From the NCBI GenBank assembly GCA_964013575.1, contig CAXGWP010000013.1, positions 1 through 43,309 on the forward strand: a stretch of 43,309 bases of DNA, read 5' to 3'. Of this stretch, positions 33,381-41,467 are shown piece after piece (the stretch's first letter is position 1; every line of letters starts with the position of its first letter). Position numbers and translations under genes: made by a program. The notes under the pieces were generated by a model, which was not told the DNA's origin, searched no databases, and saw nothing but the letters and a program-made list of their open reading frames with translations. This stretch comes from BJGV01 sp964013575 (GTDB lineage Bacteria > Pseudomonadota > Gammaproteobacteria > Burkholderiales > Nitrosomonadaceae).

Positions 33381-33400
33381 AAGTAATGATAGCTAACAAT

Positions 33401-33442
33401 GAGAAAAGAAAAAAAAAACGGTAGCTAACTTAATAGCTACCG
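33401..33442 (-). terminator. Strong intrinsic terminator after the 246-aa gene
   Basis: Minus strand: a perfect 8-bp stem (33442-33435 with 33426-33419, CGGTAGCT/AGCTACCG) with an 8-nt loop runs into a long T-rich tract (33418-33401). It is the clearest terminator in the window and caps the 246-aa gene. Confidence 0.88.
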
Positions 33443-33468
33443 CTTATTAGATAACCTGGGAGAGGTTA

Positions 33469-34209
33469 TTAAAGGGCTTCTAGTATAGAGCTTTCGCTTG
33501 TTTCTTTGAAGGTAGTAATCTTCTCAGCTAAGAACTCGATAACTTCTGCGAATTCTTCAAGGTTAGCTTGCTCAGCATTAGCGTAAACACCAAGTTGCTC
33601 TTCAAGTACAGACAGAACTTTCTTGTTAGTCTTAACAGGCTGTAGCTTAGCGTTGAATAGCTTAGCAGCAAAGGTAACTTGCTCAAGAGTCTTATCGGTA
33701 ACTTCTTGCATAACTTCAATGTAGTCCTTAACAAAGCCTTCCCAGATTTCTTTAGGAATACCGCCACCTTTACGGCTAGCTTTAGGCATGTTAGCAATGA
33801 AGTCCCAGCTAAGTTGGTCATAAGGGAAGTTAGCAGCATTAAGCTTTTCGTCTTCGCTAATAAGGCTACGTGCTTGAGTCTTAATAACTTCCGTTACCGC
33901 TTCACGTAATAGCTCAGCACCTTTACCACCTTCTTCAATGATAGAAAGAACACCATTAATAGTAGGGATAGGCAAAGGCACAACTAAGGTATCACGCTTA
34001 TATTCAATACCGCTGTCATCTTTCTGCTTACGGAAAGTAAATTCAGTTGGAGTAGGTACTGTCTCAACTTTCATCTGACTACGTACTTCTGCAACGATAG
34101 TAGCTAACTCTTCCTTAGTAGGGTTCTCAGCAGGAATTATTTTAAGTTCTTGCTTTTCTACAACATTGTTGCCAGTTTCTACGGTAGTAGTATCTTGTTG
34201 CTCAGACAT
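33469..34209 (-). CDS. Unknown 246-aa protein in its own transcription unit
   Basis: It has its own near-consensus promoter, an AAGGAG ribosome site and a strong terminator, so it is probably made in quantity. The Val/Glu/Thr-rich first 60 residues look flexible. FRKQKDDSGIEYKRDTLVV begins a compact body with long helices, and a KASRKGGGIPKE loop lies at about 143-154. The C-terminus is acidic. This could be a DNA-binding or replication structural protein expressed like an SSB, but I recognise no domain and make no functional call. Confidence 0.75.
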   Translation of the reverse strand: MSEQQDTTTVETGNNVVEKQELKIIPAENPTKEELATIVAEVRSQMKVETVPTPTEFTFRKQKDDSGIEYKRDTLVVPLPIPTINGVLSIIEEGGKGAELLREAVTEVIKTQARSLISEDEKLNAANFPYDQLSWDFIANMPKASRKGGGIPKEIWEGFVKDYIEVMQEVTDKTLEQVTFAAKLFNAKLQPVKTNKKVLSVLEEQLGVYANAEQANLEEFAEVIEFLAEKITTFKETSESSILEAL

Positions 34210-34268
34210 GTTAATGTCTCCTTAATTAAGTGGCGTCTTATTTAAATAATGTGCGCCGTTAAACAATA

Positions 34269-34282
34269 AGTAATTAATTACT
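34269..34282. promoter_or_regulatory. 14-bp palindrome in the leader of the 246-aa gene
   Basis: AGTAATTAATTACT is a perfect palindrome about 40-50 nt downstream of the predicted transcription start, a suitable place for an operator. AT-rich palindromes also arise by chance. Confidence 0.35.
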
Positions 34283-34325
34283 CACTTAGTTTGTTTGGGA
34301 TACAAGTTCCCCTAAATGAATAATC

Positions 34326-34353
34326 ATTATGCCATAGGTTACAAAATCGTCAA
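34326..34353 (-). promoter_or_regulatory. Sigma70 promoter of the 246-aa gene
   Basis: On the minus strand TTGACG (34353-34348), a 16-bp spacer and CATAAT (34331-34326) give five of six matches in each hexamer. The predicted leader is about 110 nt. The helicase gene stops at 34397, just upstream. Confidence 0.6.
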
Positions 34354-34396
34354 GAACTTTTTTACTCTTAACTAGTTAGTGTGTTTATTTTAGTAA

Positions 34397-36280
34397 CTAA
34401 TAACCATCATTAGCTTCTAACTTACCTTTAAAGAACTCCGCTTTCTCAGCTAAGGTATCACCCTTAATCTTCTGTGACTTAATACCTTTAACAAAACTAT
34501 CAGGTTCACATATAACATAAAGCTCTTCTCTTGCCCTAGTAACACCAGTATATAACAGTTCCCGCTGTAACATAGTAGCGTGAGTTTGGTGCAGACATAA
34601 GAATACTTTACGCCATTCACTACCTTGTGATTTATGTACAGTCATAGCATAAGATAGCAATAGATTGTTAACTTCACTAGCAGACTTAAGTTCTACTGTA
34701 CGCTCAGTATCTTTAAGTTTAACCTTAATAATATGGGAGCACTGCGTAGTTCTTTCTTCTACATCAGTATCAGCTAAGCTATCTAACATAGCATCTATAT
34801 CTTGCTCTTCTTCTTCATCCTCTAAGCCAGCAGCCTCTGGGTCTTGGTTACAACCCCAATAATCTAAGAACCTACTAGGTTGCTGAGGCATCTTACCTAG
34901 GTACTTATGATTACGTTCTATTTCTATTATCTCGCCGTCTTCCCTGTCTACTAAGACATAGTCACCTACAGATAGATAGTGCTTATTAAACCCAGCTACT
35001 ATCTCATGTGTTAACCTACCGTGCTTACGAGCAATGTGATTAGCTATACCCTTATTGAGTTCAATAGTACCGCAACCTTTATTATAAGGTATTAGTATTA
35101 TGTCTTCATCAGGGTTATACGCATCATTATCATAAGCATTAGCAAAGAACTTCATTAAGATAATACAAGCGTTATCAGCATTAAGTTTCTTCTTCCAAGG
35201 ATGTAAGGTTAACTTACCTTCTGTTTTCCATTTAGGAAACTCTTTTACTGGTATAGGCTTACCTGATAATATCCTATGTGCTAACCTGATAATAGGTGAC
35301 TCAAGTGCTTGCCTGTATACCTCAGTTAATTCTATTACTGGTAACTCTAGTAACTTATAACCTAATATAGCAGACCCGAATACAGGAGGTAACTGGTTAA
35401 GGTCACCTATAAATACCCATATAATATCCTTAGGTAAAGCTAATACTATCTCTTTATATAACTCAACAGATAGCATAGAGGCTTCTTCTACTATTATTAC
35501 CTTTAGACTAGAGGGTAGTTTATTGCTAGCATTCCTAGCTGGTTCAAACACCCTACTAACTCTCTTTTCCCCAGTCTCTTCGTTAATAATAGTCTTATCA
35601 ACAGGCTGGTACTCAAGTAGTTTATGGGAAGTAATACAGTTATGCTTCATATCTTCCGACTGTACTTTACGTATGTTATTAACAGCTCTTCTTGTGTAAG
35701 AGATAATAACAGCCCCAGGGGTACCGCTAGTAAGGTGCTTATGCGGAGCGTCTTCTGATATAGTAAGTACGCCAGCTACACCGGATTGTATTAAGTTATT
35801 AAGACCCCCCTTAGTAGCAGTTGTTTTACCAGTACCAGCAGCACCTATTAAGACACATGATTTACCTTTACCTAATGTAGTAACAAACTCTTCTTGTCTT
35901 TCATTATAGGTAATAACTTCACCGTTCATACCAGTAGTAGTATTAGCACCTAATGTTTCAGGTGGGGATATAGGTAATACTTTATCCTGTGGTGGTATTT
36001 CTTCCTTCTCTTCCTTAAGCTTCTTTTCTTCCTTGTACTTAGCTAGTGCAGCAGCTAACCTATCCTTAGAAGATACTTCCTTTTCTGGTTTAGTCTTCTC
36101 TTCCGCTTGCTTATTAGCTAATGCTTTAGCAGCTAAGTTAGCCCGTACCCTTTCCTTAATAGACAGTGCCTTATGCTTAGCTAACTGAGGTTCTTCTTTA
36201 GGTACTTCTTTATTAGCCTCAGCTTCTTCCTTAGCTTTCTGCAATTTACGGGCTTCTATTATAGCTTTAATATCAGCCAT
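34397..36280 (-). CDS. SF1 DNA helicase, RecD2/Dda-like
   Basis: A 627-aa helicase. After the Q-box-like YNERQEEFV come Walker A GAAGTGKT (146-153), motif II VIIVEEAS, motif III GDLNQLPP, motif IV LTEVYRQ, motif V TVHKSQGSEW and motif VI YTGVTRARE. All are intact and in the order of RecD/Dda 5'-3' enzymes. Dda-like helicases aid replication start and recombination. The first ~105 residues are an extension rich in Lys, Glu and Ala, with repeated KEE/EKE units, likely a charged helix or disordered. AGAGGAG precedes the ATG; the next gene is 2 nt away. Confidence 0.9.
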   Translation of the reverse strand: MADIKAIIEARKLQKAKEEAEANKEVPKEEPQLAKHKALSIKERVRANLAAKALANKQAEEKTKPEKEVSSKDRLAAALAKYKEEKKLKEEKEEIPPQDKVLPISPPETLGANTTTGMNGEVITYNERQEEFVTTLGKGKSCVLIGAAGTGKTTATKGGLNNLIQSGVAGVLTISEDAPHKHLTSGTPGAVIISYTRRAVNNIRKVQSEDMKHNCITSHKLLEYQPVDKTIINEETGEKRVSRVFEPARNASNKLPSSLKVIIVEEASMLSVELYKEIVLALPKDIIWVFIGDLNQLPPVFGSAILGYKLLELPVIELTEVYRQALESPIIRLAHRILSGKPIPVKEFPKWKTEGKLTLHPWKKKLNADNACIILMKFFANAYDNDAYNPDEDIILIPYNKGCGTIELNKGIANHIARKHGRLTHEIVAGFNKHYLSVGDYVLVDREDGEIIEIERNHKYLGKMPQQPSRFLDYWGCNQDPEAAGLEDEEEEQDIDAMLDSLADTDVEERTTQCSHIIKVKLKDTERTVELKSASEVNNLLLSYAMTVHKSQGSEWRKVFLCLHQTHATMLQRELLYTGVTRAREELYVICEPDSFVKGIKSQKIKGDTLAEKAEFFKGKLEANDGY

Positions 36281-36282
36281 TA

Positions 36283-37272
36283 CTAACTCCTCTTACTTAA
36301 GTTGTATGCTATCTTAGCTTTAAGGTACTCACCCTTAGTAGCATAGTTAATTTGTTTAGGTTCTTCTGCCGGAGCGCTAGCTATTACATCATTAACTAAC
36401 TTATCGTTAGCTTCAATAGACTTCTTAGCAGCTGCAGCCTTCTCTAAGCTAGAAGTACTCATAGACATAGATAACTGTGCATCTAAATCTAGTAGTGAAG
36501 AACCAAGTATATTGATTTGGTTATTGATACCTTCTTTAAGACAATCCATTACCTCAGAATAATGTAAGCTATCTAACTCTAAGTTAGTTTCACAGTGTTC
36601 CTTTATCTCTTTAAGAGTTGTGGAATCTACATTAAATATCTTCTTAGGATTAAAGCAGTACCTAATAGCTTTCTTCCATTCTTCTACTCTATCAGCAGGG
36701 AAGTTACTAGCCATTGCTGCCCAATCTGCTATTAGTGTTACGTACTGAGGTGCCTGCTTATCAGACAATACTAAGTAAGTAAGCTTATTCTGTACAGCCA
36801 TTAACTTAGCATGGTCAGTAAGAGATGCTTGCTTATTCTTAAATTCCTCAATATTATCTCGCCAAGCCCGCACCCAATTATGGATGTTATCTAAGCTACT
36901 ATTATCTACGTTAACTACAAACCTAGGTTGTTTAAACTTAGGGTGTTCAATAATAGCTGTCTGCTCAAGTGAAGCTACTAGTCTGTTAATGGTGTTAGCT
37001 ATGTAAGACTGACCTCTAACAGAATTCCACTCTAGTGTTACTGGTACTCGCCAAGTTACCTTACCTGATAAGTTTAATAAGGCTAGGAATAGTAAGTATG
37101 ATTCCTTATTACTACATTCGCCTTTAGCATATAACTTATAGGTAGCTAATAACTGTTTCTTGTTAGCAGCAAAGATAGGATGAATATATCCACCTTGAGA
37201 ACTAACATTTAACTTACTAAACTCAGGCAGTATTATTTTTATACCTGATATAGCACAGGTTATTTTAGCCAT
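36283..37272 (-). CDS. Unknown 329-aa protein upstream of the helicase
   Basis: A replication-region protein. The start KITCAISGIKIILPEF followed by GYIHPIF gives a Cys-x3-Gly...His-Pro arrangement that I associate with conserved but uncharacterised phage genes near replication loci. The body is helical, with WVRAWRDNIEEFK near 135 and an Ala/Ser/Lys-rich C-terminus. Two nt from the helicase, so co-expressed. In the absence of a visible primase this is one candidate for priming or helicase loading, but no TOPRIM or AEP motif is seen. Confidence 0.65.
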   Translation of the reverse strand: MAKITCAISGIKIILPEFSKLNVSSQGGYIHPIFAANKKQLLATYKLYAKGECSNKESYLLFLALLNLSGKVTWRVPVTLEWNSVRGQSYIANTINRLVASLEQTAIIEHPKFKQPRFVVNVDNSSLDNIHNWVRAWRDNIEEFKNKQASLTDHAKLMAVQNKLTYLVLSDKQAPQYVTLIADWAAMASNFPADRVEEWKKAIRYCFNPKKIFNVDSTTLKEIKEHCETNLELDSLHYSEVMDCLKEGINNQINILGSSLLDLDAQLSMSMSTSSLEKAAAAKKSIEANDKLVNDVIASAPAEEPKQINYATKGEYLKAKIAYNLSKRS

Positions 37273-37290
37273 AGGAATATTCCTTGTTTA

Positions 37291-37488
37291 CTAGTTACGT
37301 TTGTTTACAGAGTTATATACATATATCAGCACTAGAAATAAGTACATAGTCGCGGATACATGTAACACTTCACTGTCAATAGTAGTAGCTAATACCAGTA
37401 AGATAAGCAGTGTGTCTAGTAATATTAAATCTACAAACACTTTGTAATTATCCACTAGCTTACTAATTTTGCTGCATAGACTTCTCAT
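37291..37488 (-). CDS. Small two-helix membrane protein
   Basis: A 65-aa protein with two hydrophobic spans (about 18-34, VFVDLILLDTLLILLVL, and 44-60, VSATMYLFLVLIYVYN), a basic N-terminus and KRN at the end. AGGAAATAGAAT before the ATG supports translation. It overlaps the upstream gene by 26 nt. Small inner-membrane proteins in early phage regions often act in superinfection exclusion or host interference; that role is speculative here. Confidence 0.58.
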   Translation of the reverse strand: MRSLCSKISKLVDNYKVFVDLILLDTLLILLVLATTIDSEVLHVSATMYLFLVLIYVYNSVNKRN

Positions 37489-37885
37489 ATTCTATTTCCT
37501 GCTCTTCTGTTAATAGGTCATTGAGATAAGCGTAGTTCTTAGCTTTGTTAATAATCTCTACATTTACATGTGTAAAGTCATTACTAGCTATTGCCTCTTG
37601 CCATAAGGTATAACAATCAGCCTCACTAATAGTGTCGCTATTAGCATCGCTAGTTACTTCTTCAGGGCTACCTAGTTGCGTTAACATATCAGGCTTATCT
37701 ACAGTGCTATGACTAGGCTTAATAGCGCCTGCCTTAATCTTAGCTACAAAGGGTGCTAGCTTACCAATAGCAACTAATGCTAGCGGGTGGTTATTAGTGG
37801 CGAATTCGCGAGTAACTAGGTTAGATAAATACTCTAGTGTTTCCGCGTCTAATGATGGACGATATTTAGCTTTACTTGTGCTCAT
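37463..37885 (-). CDS. Unknown 140-aa early protein
   Basis: The start overlaps the preceding stop (ATGA). It opens with a basic STSKAKYRPSLDAETLEYLSN helix. The middle is Ala/Gly/Lys-rich (ATNNHPLALVAIGKLAPFVAKIKAG), followed by an acidic C-terminal half. No catalytic motif or family recognised. Part of a tightly coupled series of small unknown genes. Confidence 0.6.
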   Translation of the reverse strand: MSTSKAKYRPSLDAETLEYLSNLVTREFATNNHPLALVAIGKLAPFVAKIKAGAIKPSHSTVDKPDMLTQLGSPEEVTSDANSDTISEADCYTLWQEAIASNDFTHVNVEIINKAKNYAYLNDLLTEEQEIEYEKSMQQN

Positions 37886-38412
37886 TTATTTAGCTCCTTA
37901 TAAATATCAGTTAGTTTAAATAGCATAGGGTACAAGAAAGCAGTACTTTGATTATTAACTATAGAGGTTATAGAAGTTTCAAGTACTCTATACTGGATAC
38001 CAGTACGCTTGTTAACTAATTTAATAAGTACCCTTTTATGCTTACCTGAGTTTTGTATAGTATCTATCCTCAAAACAAAAGGTATATCTTTTAAGTAGTC
38101 CTCAGCTAAGATATTAATTATATCTTCTGCTAGCAGGTGGCTAGTATCATGCGCTACATGAAAAGGCATCTTACCTTTAAGCTTAGAGCTAAGAAATATG
38201 CTATGCCAGTTGTTTATTATGTTAGTATTGAGATTAACATGATAAGCAACCTCATTAGAATTAATGGGCTTAATGTTTATCTTAGAGGGACTACTAACTA
38301 CTATCCAACAGACAGGCTTATCTGTGTCCTTATTAGCCTTATAACAATCATGCTTAATACGTCTGGCTGTTAGGTACTTGCTTATACAGTGGCTTTGCAA
38401 TTCTGTTAACAT
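37882..38412 (-). CDS. Unknown 176-aa early protein
   Basis: Coupled by ATGA to the next gene downstream. A mixed alpha/beta protein with a Cys/His-containing N-terminus (LQSHCISKYLTARRIKHDCYK), several Val/Ile strands (VCWIVVSSPSKINIKPI) and a basic GKHKRVLIKLVNKR strand. The Cys/His spacing does not make a clear zinc finger. GGAGCG precedes the ATG. Function unknown. Confidence 0.6.
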   Translation of the reverse strand: MLTELQSHCISKYLTARRIKHDCYKANKDTDKPVCWIVVSSPSKINIKPINSNEVAYHVNLNTNIINNWHSIFLSSKLKGKMPFHVAHDTSHLLAEDIINILAEDYLKDIPFVLRIDTIQNSGKHKRVLIKLVNKRTGIQYRVLETSITSIVNNQSTAFLYPMLFKLTDIYKELNK

Positions 38413-38414
38413 GA

Positions 38415-39248
38415 TTACGCTCCTGCTTTAAATAGATATCTATAGTAATTACTAGGTGCTAACACCTTAGTATGTAATAGGTTAAGATACTGATAAGCAT
38501 CTGCTGCTGATACGTTATGCTTATTTAAGAAAGGTAACGTGGCTAGTTGCTTATCAGTTAGCAGGCTAGCATTAGTTATACGCTTATTTCTGTTAACATA
38601 AGAAAAATTGTAAGTACTATTAGATAAGGAATTCCCCATAGCATAGTACATAGAATCAACTACAGCTTCAGCTATAGAGTTTATATTTAACAGTTCATAT
38701 GAACTTAGTTTATAGCGAGGACTTAGTTTATAGCTAGTACTGTAAAACGTCTTTTCTTCTAACAAGGTAGCTAGCATAAAAGGGAATAGCTTACCTGTTA
38801 GTATATGAGAACCTATTAAACAAGCAGCATAACCACAAGCTGTATGCTCAGCATACCAAGTAACCATATCAAACTTTTTACCTTGTAGGTACTTAGGTTT
38901 ATGTACTAACCTGTTATGCTTAGCTTCTATTCTCATAGTATGAGTTAGTGTACCTAGCATAGCTTTAGTTAGTGTTATGTTAGGTATATAATAACCTTGT
39001 CCTTCAGTGCTGCCTTTCACCCATACTTTATGTTGCTCTCCACTATACAGCTTAACAAGTGCATCATAGTTATCTACTAAGTAATGAGTAATACCGTTTA
39101 CTCTAGCTTTTAGTTGTGTATAGTAGCTATCGTACTTACTACCAGTTGCTTCGGGGCTAAAGTTAGCAGCATTCACAGGGTACTTATTATATAAGCTACT
39201 AGCCAGTGAAGATAGTGATGGTGCTGGTTTATTAATATCTAGTTTCAT
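38415..39248 (-). CDS. 277-aa protein with a CGxxACLxGxxI motif, unknown
   Basis: Residues about 127-150 (FDMVTWYAEHTACGYAACL, then IGSHILTG) match a recurring phage motif in which a Trp is followed by Cys-Gly-x-x-Ala-Cys and Gly-x-x-Ile/Val. Its function is not known to me; the two Cys and nearby His might bind metal. The rest is Tyr/Asn/Leu-rich and helical. AGGAATATTCCTA precedes the ATG. It lies 2 nt from the next gene in the early operon. Confidence 0.62.
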   Translation of the reverse strand: MKLDINKPAPSLSSLASSLYNKYPVNAANFSPEATGSKYDSYYTQLKARVNGITHYLVDNYDALVKLYSGEQHKVWVKGSTEGQGYYIPNITLTKAMLGTLTHTMRIEAKHNRLVHKPKYLQGKKFDMVTWYAEHTACGYAACLIGSHILTGKLFPFMLATLLEEKTFYSTSYKLSPRYKLSSYELLNINSIAEAVVDSMYYAMGNSLSNSTYNFSYVNRNKRITNASLLTDKQLATLPFLNKHNVSAADAYQYLNLLHTKVLAPSNYYRYLFKAGA

Positions 39249-39276
39249 TAGGAATATTCCTTATTGGTTTATGTGG

Positions 39277-39744
39277 TTAGGAAAAGTATTCTGATTTATT
39301 AACATTCTCAGCGTACATTCTGTAACACTTAGCGCTACGAGTAGTAATAACTTTTTCATATAACAAGTTGTCAATAAATGCGAATCTAAACTCATTAGGT
39401 TCAAAAGATGTACTGGAATTTCGCTTACAGCCATCATGACTTATTTGTAAGTCTACTAACTTATTATACTGTTCACTAGTATATACACTTTTTCTCCAGC
39501 CTTGTTTAAGAAGTGCGCTAACATTACCTTCATAGTTACCATACGCTTTTAACTCTGGCTTAGTCATAATGTGGCCAATAGCACAATGTAGAGAACTATC
39601 TTCACTACTAGTATATTGGCATACAAACTTAGTTTCATTTTTGCTAGCGTATATATCAGGTATATCACTACCGCTACGCTTACCTTGCTTAATGGTAGCT
39701 ATAATAGCTTTGTGTAACTCTTTCATAAACTTAGAATGTTTCAT
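39277..39744 (-). CDS. 155-aa protein with a CAIGHI motif, unknown
   Basis: Residues 50-60 (SSLHCAIGHIM) followed by an aromatic NYEGNVSALLKQGWRK segment resemble small phage proteins carrying a Cys-Ala-Ile-Gly core. This may be a distant echo of the motif in the 277-aa neighbour. The C-terminus is rich in Arg/Tyr/Asn. The start overlaps the stop of the upstream gene (ATGA). No function can be assigned. Confidence 0.6.
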   Translation of the reverse strand: MKHSKFMKELHKAIIATIKQGKRSGSDIPDIYASKNETKFVCQYTSSEDSSLHCAIGHIMTKPELKAYGNYEGNVSALLKQGWRKSVYTSEQYNKLVDLQISHDGCKRNSSTSFEPNEFRFAFIDNLLYEKVITTRSAKCYRMYAENVNKSEYFS

Positions 39745-40139
39745 AGGTTGTTATCCTTATCCTTAGGTATACAGTGAATACTAATAGTTGCTTTAGGGTA
39801 TGTCATTCTTAACTTATAAACTAACTTTAATAGTTCAGTACAGTATACTACGTTACGATAGTGTGCAGAGGCGTTAATTGGTAGTTTAGGTTTAGTTTTA
39901 ACATGTTCGGTCTCGTGCCACCCAAACAATATACGTGAGCGTACATTAATTACTACCTTCTTATTAGGTTTTGGACAACCTTTAATTACAATATCTAACT
40001 CTTCTAAACAGCTTCTTACCAGTGAGTTAATATGACTCTTGTTTATGTGTGATGGTATTAAATCACTATAACCAGTACAAGCTTTAACAATAGAAGTTAG
40101 GTCACCCATTGCCTTACCCCAATCATTATAAGTTAACAT
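39741..40139 (-). CDS. Unknown 132-aa early protein
   Basis: An alpha/beta protein with two Cys-containing helices at the N-terminus (VKACTGYSDLIPSHINKSH), a strand region KVVINVRSRILFGWHETEH and a C-terminal ATISIHCIP strand. Beta-strands flanking a helix give an outline similar to the 116- and 118-aa proteins upstream, but sequence similarity is not convincing by eye. Part of the early operon; function unknown. Confidence 0.58.
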   Translation of the reverse strand: MLTYNDWGKAMGDLTSIVKACTGYSDLIPSHINKSHINSLVRSCLEELDIVIKGCPKPNKKVVINVRSRILFGWHETEHVKTKPKLPINASAHYRNVVYCTELLKLVYKLRMTYPKATISIHCIPKDKDNNL

Positions 40140-40161
40140 CGCTATTCTCCTTATCCTTAGG

Positions 40162-40434
40162 TTATATATCTAGGCTACCTTGCTTAAAGAACACTAACTC
40201 AATACAAGCCTCAGTTAGTTTAGTATAAGCTCTTGGTAACAGGTCTCTGCCAGCTTCATGCTTAGTCTTACTAATTGCTAAGGTTATCTCTTTATACTGG
40301 TTAGGATTACCATTAACAGACACAATTACAATAAGATACCTAGGGGAACTATGCTGTAGTTGTATGTTACATTTAAAAGCCTTAGCAATAGCAGCTAGCT
40401 GTAATGTATGTCTCTTATATATTTTATTAGTCAT
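40162..40434 (-). CDS. Unknown 90-aa early protein
   Basis: A small basic protein: helix (LQLAAIAKAFKCNIQLQ), a hydrophobic strand (RYLIVIVSVNG), a second strand and a helix (AYTKLTEACIELVFF). This beta-beta-alpha outline recalls the 116/118-aa pair directly upstream and it may be a shortened relative, though residue matches are few. Coordinates fit an operon with gaps of 12-22 nt. Confidence 0.55.
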   Translation of the reverse strand: MTNKIYKRHTLQLAAIAKAFKCNIQLQHSSPRYLIVIVSVNGNPNQYKEITLAISKTKHEAGRDLLPRAYTKLTEACIELVFFKQGSLDI

Positions 40435-40446
40435 GATTATTATATC

Positions 40447-40797
40447 CTATTCGTAGTAATCAGTAGTATTTAGATTTAAATTCAACTCACTAGTATATGC
40501 TACGCACTTTTCAGTACAGTCATAAATACCTTTAATTAACATTATTATATCAGCTACTATAGCATTCTTTGCCTCTAGTAAGTTATCTTCACTACTAAGT
40601 ACACTAGTAGATAATACAGCACAATGAAATAACTTAAACTTAGCCTTAGCACTAAATATGTTTATATAAATATTATTCTCTGGTACTGAGATTACTTTAT
40701 ACTCCATAGTTATGTTTATTTTCCTGCTAAACTGATTGTTAATTGAAGCTAGTTCTGAGGTTATTAAATCTGTTAACTTAGTAATTGGTTGCTTCAT
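40447..40797 (-). CDS. Early protein, paralogue of the adjacent 118-aa gene
   Basis: A 116-aa protein aligning along its whole length with the next upstream product: a helical N-terminus, a Tyr-containing strand (MEYKVISV), FSAKAKFKLFHCAVLST, then SEDNLLEAKNAIVADII, and the ending LNTTDYYE. The shared framework is [YF]SA...FKL.H.A...T....SED..L.....I..D.I. The pair arose by tandem duplication. No family recognised; probably a small host-interaction or DNA-associated protein (inference). Confidence 0.62.
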   Translation of the reverse strand: MKQPITKLTDLITSELASINNQFSRKINITMEYKVISVPENNIYINIFSAKAKFKLFHCAVLSTSVLSSEDNLLEAKNAIVADIIMLIKGIYDCTEKCVAYTSELNLNLNTTDYYE

Positions 40798-40800
40798 TAT

Positions 40801-41157
40801 TTATACTCCCTTATAATCAGCAGCAGTATTTAATGCCACCACTGTCTTTTTATAACGTGACTTAATATTATCAGCACAGATGTTAGCATTATACATACTT
40901 ACAATCAGGTCATTGCATATACTATTAGCTACTATCAACATGCTATCTTCACTCATATACGCATTAGTAGCTATGTTAGCTGAGTGCTCTAATTTAAATC
41001 CGTTACTAGCGCTATATATAACTATGTTCAAGGTCTTATTAGCTATGTTAACCATGCTATAACCAAAGCTAATAGATAAGTCTTTTTCAAAGTTTTCTTT
41101 TGTTACATCTAGCTTATTACTTAGCGCCTGTATTAAATCATGCATTGATTTCTTCAT
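40801..41157 (-). CDS. First gene of the leftward operon, paralogue of the 116-aa gene
   Basis: A 118-aa protein, first in the long leftward series and nearest the origin-like region. It shares YSASNGFKLEHSANIAT and SEDSMLIVANSICNDLIV with the downstream 116-aa protein and ends ALNTAADYKGV, paralleling LNTTDYYE. AAGGAATAG precedes the ATG. Being first, it would be among the earliest products if the operon promoter lies in 41158-41300. Confidence 0.62.
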   Translation of the reverse strand: MKKSMHDLIQALSNKLDVTKENFEKDLSISFGYSMVNIANKTLNIVIYSASNGFKLEHSANIATNAYMSEDSMLIVANSICNDLIVSMYNANICADNIKSRYKKTVVALNTAADYKGV

Positions 41158-41237
41158 TAGGACTATTCCTTATTAGTGTATAAAAAGTTTAATTTAGTAA
41201 GCGCAGTTGGCATACTATTTGCATGGGAAACCAAAAA

Positions 41238-41281
41238 TTGGCACGGTCTGCCCATATCGACCATTTTACCACATTGCCAAC
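41238..41281 (+). repeat. 44-nt inverted site 1
   Basis: Begins TTGGCACG and ends CACATTGCCAAC, so its own ends are inverted (TTGGCA/TGCCAA). It matches the reverse complement of site 2 at about 32 of 44 positions, with perfect agreement over the first 8 and last 12 bases and equal length. A TTGGCA half-site also occurs at 41207-41212. Confidence 0.75.
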
Positions 41282-41467
41282 CATGTGCAAGTCCTATATC
41301 ACCCCCTATTTCATGCCCCCTTATACCTATATACTACCTATATATGGGACTACTATATACTAGCTAACCACCTGTTACTAGGTACTACCTATCTATCAGA
41401 CTATCTATATAACTGCCTATATATACTACTATCTATCTAACCTATATCTTAACGGGGTATATTTCAG

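Noticed and set aside
41176..41440. Two overlapping rightward reading frames of 63 and 77 codons in the non-coding region
   Set aside because: No ribosome sites; composition is driven by CTAT repeats, and they run across the 44-nt site.
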